In this document: positions 1 to 5,587 of the stretch, piece by piece
Numbering within the stretch: position 1 is the stretch's first letter
How the letters are laid out: every line of letters starts with the position of its first letter
Virus record (IMG/VR): IMGVR_UViG_3300044998_000166
Span: 1 to 21,921 of that record
Direction: 5' to 3' (one strand)
Source: a virus
Length of the DNA: 21,921 nt
Program-made: the position numbers and the translations under genes
Notes under the pieces: generated by a model
Seen by the model: only the letters and a program-made list of their open reading frames with translations
The model's database searches: none
Told to the model about the DNA's origin: nothing

Positions 1-385
1 GCCCTGCCGCCGCCCTGCCGCCGCCCTACCTCCGCCCTACCTCCGCCCTGCCGCCGCCCTGCCGCCGCCCTGCCGCCGCCCTGCCGCTGCCCTGCCGCCG
101 CCCTACCTCCGCCCTACCTCCGCCCTACCTCCGCCCTACCTCCGCCCTGCCGCCGCCCTGCCGCCTCCCTGCCGCCTCCCTGCCGCCTCCCTGCCGCCGC
201 CCTGCCGCCGCCCTGCCGCCGCCCTGCCGCCGCCCTGCCGCCGCCCTGCCGCCGCCCTGCCGCCGCCCTGCTACCTCCCTGCTGCCTCCCTGCTGCCTCC
301 CTGCTGCCTCCCTGCTGCCTCCCTGCTACCTCCCTGCTGCCTCCCTGCTGCCTCCCTGCTGCCTCCCTGCTGCCTTCCTGCTGCC
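1..385. repeat. 11-bp tandem repeat array, 35 in-phase units
   Basis: The first 385 bases are 35 consecutive 11-bp units with no insertion or deletion: unit boundaries stay in phase from base 1 to base 385. The commonest unit is GCCCTGCCGCC. Variants occur in runs: GCCCTACCTCC (units 3-4 and 10-13), TCCCTGCCGCC (16-18), TCCCTGCTGCC (26-29 and 31-34), with GCCCTGCTACC, TCCCTGCTACC and TTCCTGCTGCC as singletons. The minus strand carries a GGG run about every 11 nt. The array starts at the window edge, so its true left end is unknown. It could be a replication or packaging element, or a low-complexity end of an assembly. No function is assigned. Confidence 0.95.
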
Positions 386-387
386 GT

Positions 388-450
388 CAAAAACATTACA
401 ATAACAAAATATATAAATAGTAAAATTCCTATTTTCACCGCAAAAAATGG
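388..450. other. AT-rich island in high-GC context
   Basis: This stretch is strikingly A+T-rich (for example AACAAAATATATAAATAG near 403-420), while both flanks are GC-rich. It sits between the tandem array and a large inverted repeat and contains no plausible gene. Such islands can be duplex-unwinding elements or promoter regions. That role is inference only. Confidence 0.6.
395..424 (-). promoter_or_regulatory. possible leftward sigma70-like promoter in the AT island
   Basis: On the minus strand TTTACT (419-424) is followed after an 18-bp spacer by TGTAAT (395-400), a five-of-six match to the -10 consensus. It would direct a transcript leftward into the tandem array, producing a G-rich RNA. 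AT-rich DNA often gives such matches by chance. Confidence 0.25.
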
Positions 451-460
451 GAGCCGGATT

Positions 461-508
461 CCGAACGAAAACGAGAACCGACCTGGTTCTTCGGACTTTT
501 CGGTTCGG
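461..508. repeat. nested inverted repeat (long imperfect hairpin)
   Basis: Three nested arms pair in order: CCGAAC (461-466) with GTTCGG (503-508), GAAAA (467-471) with TTTTC (497-501), and AGAACC (474-479) with GGTTCT (485-490), leaving a 5-nt loop GACCT. That is 17 base pairs with small internal loops. No T-run follows, so it does not look like a simple terminator. It could be an operator cluster, an origin element or an RNA structure. Confidence 0.7.
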
Positions 509-525
509 CAGGATCAGCCGGAGCT

Positions 526-552
526 TACTTCAGGACCCTCGGTAGCCTGAAA
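526..552. repeat. 27-bp direct repeat, copy 1, containing a hairpin
   Basis: Copy 1 matches copy 2 (619-645) at 25 of 27 positions. It holds the inverted repeat TTCAGG (529-534) and CCTGAA (546-551), with inner ACC/GGT pairing around a CTC loop. The copies start 93 nt apart upstream of the first gene, which suggests binding sites or paired regulatory structures. Confidence 0.75.
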
Positions 553-618
553 TCCCCCTCCGCCCCCTTCAACCTTAACGCGAATCTACAAGTGGCTTTT
601 CTCCCGACCTCTAAGACC

Positions 619-645
619 TACTTCAAGACTCTCGGTAGCCTGAAA
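619..645. repeat. 27-bp direct repeat, copy 2
   Basis: This is the second copy of the repeat at 526-552. It differs at two positions: the left arm reads TTCAAG instead of TTCAGG, and the inner triplet is ACT instead of ACC. The right arm and the core CTCGGTAGCCTGAAA are unchanged. It lies about 125 bp upstream of the first gene. Confidence 0.75.
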
Positions 646-670
646 ACCATGTGACCGCATACGGTTAGCG

Positions 671-700
671 TTGAAGCGGACTGTTATCTTGCCATATCAC
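671..700 (+). promoter_or_regulatory. candidate promoter for the first gene
   Basis: TTGAAG (671-676) and TATCAC (695-700) are separated by 18 bp, a modest match to sigma70-like consensus, 72 nt upstream of the ATG at 772. It is the best candidate seen in the leader, but the match is weak. Confidence 0.35.
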
Positions 701-715
701 GATCCGAGGAGCACA

Positions 716-724
716 ATGGGGTAG
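716..724 (+). other. possible two-codon minigene (ATG GGG TAG)
   Basis: ATG GGG TAG is preceded by GAGGAG at 704-709 with suitable spacing and lies in the leader of the gene at 772. Minigenes of this kind are known in phage lambda. Here it may be chance. Confidence 0.2.
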
Positions 725-771
725 CGTAAGCCGCCCCACAGTTTCTTGCGCTGTCAAAAAGGAGGTGAGTG

Positions 772-1194
772 ATGGACAACACGCCTATGGGGGCGCTTCT
801 TGCTCACGGAGCGGCTGCAACGGTGGCGGTCCTCGTAGCTGTTTTCGACACTCCAAAAGACCTGCTGGACGTGTTCAGGAGCGGCAGCACGAGTTCGCAC
901 CCCTCCATTTCCGAGACCTTTACGGCCATCTCTGAGGCGGACATTCTTCGCGTCTGCGGTGGCGGTCTCGTCGGCCAGAGCTACTCCGAGAATCCCGAGT
1001 GCCTCATCGAGATCGCTGAAATACTCGAACACGAAGGCGTCCTTCCGGCTCTGGAAACCGAACCGGACAATCCCGAACACCTGCTGTCCATTGCGGCTCG
1101 AAGCTGCCGTGACGCATGGCACGAAGACGACCGGAAATACATGGAATTGCCGGTCTGCAAGGCATTGACACAACTTCTTGCGTCGAATCCCTAA
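772..1194 (+). CDS. hypothetical early protein, 140 aa
   Basis: This is an unrecognised 140-residue protein starting MDNTPMGALLAHGAAATVAV. The ATG at 772 is chosen because a strong Shine-Dalgarno, AAGGAGGTGAG, sits five bases upstream; the in-frame GTG at 769 is too close to it. The N-terminal 30 residues are mildly hydrophobic (Ala/Val-rich) and could form one weak membrane segment or a buried helix. The remainder is acidic and looks helical, with Cys at about residues 60, 79, 110 and 126 in no recognisable metal-binding arrangement. It is a monocistronic unit, with a structured leader and a candidate promoter upstream and a strong terminator 60 bp downstream. That layout suits an early-expressed phage protein that acts on the host, but this is inference from position only. 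Confidence 0.75.
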   Translation: MDNTPMGALLAHGAAATVAVLVAVFDTPKDLLDVFRSGSTSSHPSISETFTAISEADILRVCGGGLVGQSYSENPECLIEIAEILEHEGVLPALETEPDNPEHLLSIAARSCRDAWHEDDRKYMELPVCKALTQLLASNP

Positions 1195-1213
1195 ATGGGG
1201 TAGACGCTCGGTC

Positions 1214-1259
1214 GGGGGTTGGCGCGGGTCTTCTGGGTCGCGCAGGGCCAACCTGGGGG
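1214..1259 (+). other. G-quadruplex motif
   Basis: Five runs of three to five G (1214-1218, 1226-1228, 1235-1237, 1245-1247, 1255-1259) are separated by loops of 7, 6, 7 and 7 nt. This satisfies the usual G3+N1-7 rule. The last run is shared with the terminator stem, so the two folds would compete. Confidence 0.55.
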
Positions 1260-1297
1260 CCGAGCAGGGGGAAGTTTGCTCGGCCCCTACCTTTTCC
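1256..1297 (+). terminator. intrinsic terminator after the 772 gene
   Basis: An 11-bp perfect stem, GGGGCCGAGCA (1256-1266) with TGCTCGGCCCC (1277-1287), has a 10-nt loop and is followed by TACCTTTTCC. The plus-strand orientation fits termination of the gene ending at 1194. Confidence 0.85.
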
Positions 1298-1386
1298 TCT
1301 CCGGACGAGAACCCGATGGCGCACCCAAGAAACGAATCCGGAGCTTTGACCCGGACAAGTTTCTCGAAATGCTTTCAAGCAAAAAG

Positions 1387-1415
1387 TTGACTGTATACCT
1401 AAGCGAGGCTAGTGT
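1387..1415 (+). promoter_or_regulatory. candidate sigma70-like promoter for the HD/nrdJ operon
   Basis: TTGACT (1387-1392) and TAGTGT (1410-1415) are spaced by exactly 17 bp, with GC directly before the -10. It lies between the terminator at 1256 and the ATG at 1450. The same layout recurs at 5500 and 9076. Confidence 0.55.
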
Positions 1416-1449
1416 TGGAGCGTTCGCATAACGAATCCGGAGACACCAG

Positions 1450-2037
1450 ATGCCCCTCGCCCTGACGTTCGGCTCCAAGCTGATCGAAGACCTGACGTTC
1501 CCGAAGCCGCACGAGATTGATGTCGACGCCATCCACACCAGGCTCGCGTGTATCAAGCGGTTCTCCAACAACCCCGACAGCCTGACCGTCATGGAGCATG
1601 TGCGGCTTTGCGTGTTGATCGGACGTGTGCTTCGCGTGCAGAAGAAGATTCTCGACTACCTCTACCATCACGACGACCACGAGGCTTTCATCGGGGACAT
1701 TCCCGGGCCGGTCAAAGCCCTGATCGCAGCGCACACCAGCATCCTCGGAACGCTTGAAAACGACCTGGACATCGCGATCCGGAAAGCGCGCGGCGAGACC
1801 TATGACCTGCCCGAGACGGCGCAGGATTTCAACGAGTTCCACCACGTCGACAAGCTGGCAGAAACGCTGGAATGGCAGTTGGTCATGGGGAACCCTGTCG
1901 AGCCGTGGAACCGCCACGTTCCCGTCGAGGTCGCTGCCATCTCGGGTTGGCTGATCGCCACGGCACGGTCTCTGGAAACCGACGTTTTCACCGTCGCCCT
2001 TCCGTCGCCGCCTTGGGTTGAAGACCATCCCGGATGA
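1450..2037 (+). CDS. HD-domain phosphohydrolase (YfbR-like nucleotidase)
   Basis: This 195-residue protein carries the ordered metal-binding signature of YfbR-like HD phosphohydrolases. H50 sits in MEHVRLCVLIGR, H74-D75 and E78 in YHHDDHEAFIGDIPGPVKAL, and a distal Asp at about residue 134 in FHHVDKLAETLEW, in the place of the family motif that closes the metal site. Family members remove phosphates from deoxynucleotides (dNMP nucleotidases, or dATP triphosphohydrolases of the DatZ type). The exact substrate cannot be read from sequence. The start is fixed by CCGGAG seven bases before the ATG. It overlaps the next gene by ATGA and precedes nrdJ in the same transcription unit, which supports a role in dNTP-pool control. 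The domain call is strong; the substrate is open. Confidence 0.85.
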   Translation: MPLALTFGSKLIEDLTFPKPHEIDVDAIHTRLACIKRFSNNPDSLTVMEHVRLCVLIGRVLRVQKKILDYLYHHDDHEAFIGDIPGPVKALIAAHTSILGTLENDLDIAIRKARGETYDLPETAQDFNEFHHVDKLAETLEWQLVMGNPVEPWNRHVPVEVAAISGWLIATARSLETDVFTVALPSPPWVEDHPG

Positions 2038-2216
2038 GCAATCCGGGCAGCCTCCTTGCGGCCTTCATGGAGCTTCTCGGAGCGTATGTGCGGATGCGCC
2101 GTGCAGCGAACGAATCTGTTCGATCCAAACCGAACCGGAAAGAGCGCAGAAAGACGAGCGCGCTGAACAAGAAGTTGCGAAGACGAACTACTAGTCGTAG
2201 CATTGTGAATCGCTGA
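2034..2216 (+). CDS. small basic hypothetical protein, 60 aa
   Basis: This 60-residue protein of unknown function begins on an ATGA overlap with the HD gene, so it is probably translated by coupling. The N-terminal 20 residues are hydrophobic to neutral. The C-terminal 35 are strongly basic, including RKERRKTSALNKKLRRR, which suggests nucleic-acid or ribosome binding. No known family was recognised. It ends eight bases before the nrdJ start, and tight packing is the main evidence that it is real. Confidence 0.5.
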   Translation: MSNPGSLLAAFMELLGAYVRMRRAANESVRSKPNRKERRKTSALNKKLRRRTTSRSIVNR

Positions 2217-2224
2217 CCCTAGAT

Positions 2225-5200
2225 ATGGTGCCTAGAATGACCTTTGAAACCCCTTCCGATCTCCCCGAAATCTCCCTGAAAATCTGGGACTCGAAATACC
2301 GGCTGAAGAACTTCGACGGAACTCCCATCGACAAGACACCGAACGACACCTGGCTTCGCGTGGCACGAGCGTTGGCTTCCTGCGAGAGCGACCCGGAGAC
2401 GTGGACTGGCCGGTTCTACGAAGTGATGTCCGAAGGGCTTTTCTCGCCCGCCGGACGGATCATCGCGGGTGCGGGAACCGAACGGCGCGTGACTCTCTCG
2501 AACTGTCTGTCTGGTGAGACTCTGATCCTCACCGCCGAATACGGACTGGTGGCTATCGGCGAGATTGCTGGCGAGAATGTTCACGTTCTCGACGGCAACG
2601 GAAAGTGGGTTTTCGCGCCTATCAACGTCTTCGGCGAGCAGCCTGTAGCGCCGGTCACGCTCAAAGGGGGCTACAACAGCCGCGAGCGCAAGACGATCTA
2701 CGCCACGGCGGGGCATCGCTGGATTCTCGAAGGTGGCGACGAGGTAACGACCGAATACCTCAAGGGAGGCCACGTTCTGAAGACCGTCAAGCGCCGTGAC
2801 GTGGAACACAGTCCCGCCTATCTCGCTGGCGTTCGCCACGGCATCGTCTACGGCGACTGGACGATCACCCGTCCGGACTGCTTCGAGGGCGACTTGGCGG
2901 TCTACAGGAGCCGCGTAACGGAGCGCGATATGGACCTCAAGTCCTTGCCGCCTGCGGGAATTAGCGTCGAGTATTTGACGGGTTTCCTGCGCGGCTGGAT
3001 GGCTGCTAACGGGTGCGCGGGACGTGGCAAGGATTTCATCTCCTGCGGCGCGAACGAAGCAGACTGGCTGAAGCGATACGGCCCGGTCGCGGGCATGGAA
3101 GTTTCGCGCGTTACGAAATCGGGCGACGAAACGAACTACGAGCGTCGGAACAAGGCCGTCTTCAACGTGCATTTCCACCGCTGGACCATGATCGCAGAAG
3201 ACTTCCTGCTGGAAACCCATCGGGAGAAGTTCGAGACCACGACCTATCCTTGGATCGTGGAATCTGTCGGCCCGATGGGCGATCCCGTTCCGGTTTACTG
3301 CCCGCGCGTCACCACCACCGATTCGGTGCAACTCGACCTCGGTATCCACACGGGCCAGTGTTTCACCATGGGGACGATCCCCGACTCGATGGACGGAATC
3401 TTCTCGCATCTTCGGGAAGCCGCTTTGACGATGCAGCAGGGAGGGGGCATCGGTTACGACTTCTCGACGATTCGACCGAAAGGTTCGCTGGTCAAGGGCG
3501 TGGCCGCCGACGCCAGCGGGCCGCTCAGTTTCATGGACTGTTGGGATGCCATGTGCCGGACTGTGATGTCGGCAGGCTCCCGGCGCGGCGCGATGATGGC
3601 GACGATGCGCTGCGACCATCCCGACATCATCGACTTCATCGAAGCCAAGGCCGATCCTGCCCGCCTTCGCATGTTCAACCTTTCCGTTCTCGTTACCGAC
3701 GAGTTCATGGGCGCGGTGGAAGCCGGTCACAACTGGCGGCTTCATTTTGAGGATCGACACGGCAATACGCTGGTCGAGCGCGTCGTGGACGCTCGCGAAC
3801 TCTGGAACAAGATCATGCGTTCCACCTACGACTACGCGGAACCGGGCGTGATCTTCATCGACCGCGTGAACGAGGATCACAACCTCGGCTATCTGGAAAC
3901 CATCGCCACGACCAACCCGTGCGGCGAGAAGCCCATGGGGCCTTACGCCTCCTGCCTTCTCGGCTCGATCAACCTTGCCCGGATGGTCGAGAATCCCTTC
4001 GTTGAGGAGGCTGACATCAAGCTCAACCGTCTGAAGGAAACGGTCGAAACGGCCATCCGGATGATGGACAACGTGATCGAGGTCGGCAACTTCCCCCTGA
4101 AGGATCAGGAGTGGAAGGCCAGAGAGGACAGGCAACTTGGCCTCGGCGTTACCGGGCTTGCCGACGCACTCGCCATGTTCGGCATCACCTACGGGACGCC
4201 GAAGGCTGCGGCGTGGACGGAGAAGGTGATGCGGGCCATCTGCCTCGCGGCCTACGAGGCTTCTGTCTCGCTGGCGCAAGAGAAAGGAGCCTTCCCGAGC
4301 TTCGACGCCGACGAGTTCCTGAAGGAGACCAGGTTTGCGGGCCGCATGTTGCCCGGGCCGCTGAAGCAGAAGATTCGCAAGCACGGTATCCGCAACGGCC
4401 TGCTCATCTCCATCGCGCCCACCGGAACGATCTCGCTCTTCGCAGGCAACGTGTCTTCCGGTATCGAGCCGATCTTCGCTCTCTCCTACGACCGGAAGGT
4501 TCTTCAGCCTGACGGGTCGAAAACGACGGAGCGGGTTGTCGACTACGCCGTGGCCGAGTTTGAGCGGATGTTTCCCGGAAAGCCTCTCCCGCCCCAATTC
4601 GTGACGGCGCAGAACCTCACTCCGGAAGCGCACGTCGTCATGCAGGCCGCAGCACAGAAGTGGGTCGATTCGTCCATCTCGAAGACGGTCAACGTCCCCA
4701 AGGACATCTCGTTTGAGGACTTCAAGGAGGTCTACGCGCTGGCCTACCGGATGGGCTGCAAGGGCTGCACGACCTATCGTCCGAACGACATCACCGGGTC
4801 TGTCCTCTCGGTTGCGGAGGCTCCCGAGGAAGCGCCGAAGGAATCTGCTGAAACGGTTTCGCCTTCTCCGGAAGTCCCCACCGAGAGCAACCTTCTTCCG
4901 GAGCGTCCGGTCAAGGTCACGGGCGCTACCTACAAGATCAAGTGGCCGACTTCGCCTCACGCCCTCTACGTCACGATCAACGACATCGAGGAAGACGGTT
5001 CGCGCAGGCCCTACGAAATCTTCCTGAACTCGAAGAACCTCGACCATCACGCATGGACCGTTGCCCTGACGCGGATGATCTCGGCCATCTTCAGAAGGCC
5101 GCACGACAGCCGGTTCGTCGCAGAAGAGCTTCAGGCCGTGTTCGACCCCCAAGGCGGCGCGTGGCTTGACGGCTCCTACGTTCCTTCCATCCCGGCGTCC

Positions 5201-5425
5201 ATCGGTCGCGTAATCGCGCAGCACATGGAATCCATCGGCTATGGGACTCCCGTCGTCGCCAGCCCTGTGGACACCGACAAGGCCCAGGTCGCAGCGTTGG
5301 GGGCGTCTGGCGTGCTCTCGTCGCGTCGTCTCGGTCCTGCCTGTCCTGCGTGCGGCAGCTTCGACGTGAAAAACGAGTCGGGATGCATGACCTGCCTGTC
5401 CTGCGGCTACTCGAAGTGCGGCTGA
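2225..5425 (+). CDS. nrdJ: class II (B12-dependent) ribonucleotide reductase with intein
   Basis: This gene reduces ribonucleotides to deoxyribonucleotides for phage DNA synthesis in the host cytoplasm, using adenosylcobalamin. The 1066-residue precursor keeps the class II hallmarks. Cys379, the first redox cysteine after splicing, is in CFTMGTIPDSMDGIF. The thiyl-radical Cys566 is in NPCGE, with its redox partner Cys577 in YASCLLGSINL. APTGTISLFAG and the C-terminal Cys pairs, CPACG and GCMTCLSCGYSKCG, are also present. A TSCPD-like domain (TSPHALYVTINDIEEDG) precedes the Cys tail. An intein occupies residues 94-378, and without it the enzyme is 781 residues, normal for NrdJ lacking an ATP-cone. 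The start is uncertain: no clear Shine-Dalgarno precedes the ATG at 2225 or the in-frame ATG at 2237, so coupling to the gene ending at 2216 is likely. A stem-loop follows the stop. Confidence 0.95.
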   Translation: MVPRMTFETPSDLPEISLKIWDSKYRLKNFDGTPIDKTPNDTWLRVARALASCESDPETWTGRFYEVMSEGLFSPAGRIIAGAGTERRVTLSNCLSGETLILTAEYGLVAIGEIAGENVHVLDGNGKWVFAPINVFGEQPVAPVTLKGGYNSRERKTIYATAGHRWILEGGDEVTTEYLKGGHVLKTVKRRDVEHSPAYLAGVRHGIVYGDWTITRPDCFEGDLAVYRSRVTERDMDLKSLPPAGISVEYLTGFLRGWMAANGCAGRGKDFISCGANEADWLKRYGPVAGMEVSRVTKSGDETNYERRNKAVFNVHFHRWTMIAEDFLLETHREKFETTTYPWIVESVGPMGDPVPVYCPRVTTTDSVQLDLGIHTGQCFTMGTIPDSMDGIFSHLREAALTMQQGGGIGYDFSTIRPKGSLVKGVAADASGPLSFMDCWDAMCRTVMSAGSRRGAMMATMRCDHPDIIDFIEAKADPARLRMFNLSVLVTDEFMGAVEAGHNWRLHFEDRHGNTLVERVVDARELWNKIMRSTYDYAEPGVIFIDRVNEDHNLGYLETIATTNPCGEKPMGPYASCLLGSINLARMVENPFVEEADIKLNRLKETVETAIRMMDNVIEVGNFPLKDQEWKAREDRQLGLGVTGLADALAMFGITYGTPKAAAWTEKVMRAICLAAYEASVSLAQEKGAFPSFDADEFLKETRFAGRMLPGPLKQKIRKHGIRNGLLISIAPTGTISLFAGNVSSGIEPIFALSYDRKVLQPDGSKTTERVVDYAVAEFERMFPGKPLPPQFVTAQNLTPEAHVVMQAAAQKWVDSSISKTVNVPKDISFEDFKEVYALAYRMGCKGCTTYRPNDITGSVLSVAEAPEEAPKESAETVSPSPEVPTESNLLPERPVKVTGATYKIKWPTSPHALYVTINDIEEDGSRRPYEIFLNSKNLDHHAWTVALTRMISAIFRRPHDSRFVAEELQAVFDPQGGAWLDGSYVPSIPASIGRVIAQHMESIGYGTPVVASPVDTDKAQVAALGASGVLSSRRLGPACPACGSFDVKNESGCMTCLSCGYSKCG
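2504..3358 (+). other. intein inside nrdJ with degenerate LAGLIDADG region (285 aa)
   Basis: The reductase sequence RVTLSNC...FTMGTIPDS is split after Asn93. The insert begins CLSGETLILTAEYG (splicing block A, Cys1), has TIYATAGHRW (block B, TxxH) and VPVYCPRV (block F). It ends GIHTGQ immediately before Cys379, the +1 nucleophile. The terminal residue is Gln rather than Asn and the usual penultimate His is Gly. The middle holds two LAGLIDADG-like helices. YLAGVRHGIVYGDW (residues 199-212) keeps an Asp, but YLTGFLRGWMAANG (250-263) has Asn where the catalytic acid is expected. Splicing is likely because the flanks restore a perfect NrdJ motif. Endonuclease activity is doubtful. Confidence 0.9.
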
Positions 5426-5459
5426 GGATGTGGGGGCCGGTCATCCCGGCCCCTATCCT
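5425..5459 (+). terminator. terminator-like hairpin after nrdJ
   Basis: GGGGCCGG (5433-5440) pairs with CCGGCCCC (5446-5453), with an outer AGGAT (5425-5429) and ATCCT (5455-5459) extension. The hairpin starts at the last base of the nrdJ stop codon. There is no T-run, so termination strength is uncertain. Confidence 0.6.
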
Positions 5460-5499
5460 GCACGAGAAGAGAAAAACCGGCTTGCCCCTCACTTTTCGG

Positions 5500-5528
5500 T
5501 TTACTGTCTACTCGGGGTTTGCTATTCA
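5500..5528 (+). promoter_or_regulatory. candidate promoter for the DUF932 gene
   Basis: TTTACT (5500-5505) and TATTCA (5523-5528) are 17 bp apart with TTTGC before the -10. It lies after the nrdJ hairpin and 60 bp before the ATG at 5588, so the DUF932 gene can be transcribed on its own. Confidence 0.55.
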
Positions 5529-5587
5529 GATGGTCGAGGGCGATTCTGCTCTCGCGTCGAAACCTCAACCCGGAGAACTAAGACACC

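Noticed and set aside
1-385. CRISPR array
   Set aside because: Units are contiguous 11-mers with no unique spacers and no cas genes nearby.
1-549. Open frame through the tandem array continuing to a stop at 547-549
   Set aside because: All three plus frames are open through the array simply because its units lack stop codons. No start codon exists in the array, and an 11-bp unit shifts frame each repeat, so it does not look coding.
754-1251. 165-codon minus-strand frame opposite the first gene
   Set aside because: The plus-strand gene has a near-perfect Shine-Dalgarno and terminator. The minus frame has none and overlaps the terminator region.
1219-1431. 70-codon frame ending MLSSKKLTVYLSEASVGAFA
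   Set aside because: It runs across the strong terminator and the 1387 promoter and has no ribosome site. A short leader peptide starting at 1370 cannot be excluded but is not supported.
2219-5224. 1001-codon open frame antisense to nrdJ
   Set aside because: It lies wholly opposite a certain gene with catalytic motifs. Long antisense frames are common in high-GC sequence with strong third-position bias, and its translation (Arg/Asp/Val/Gly-rich, no motif) is typical of a shadow.
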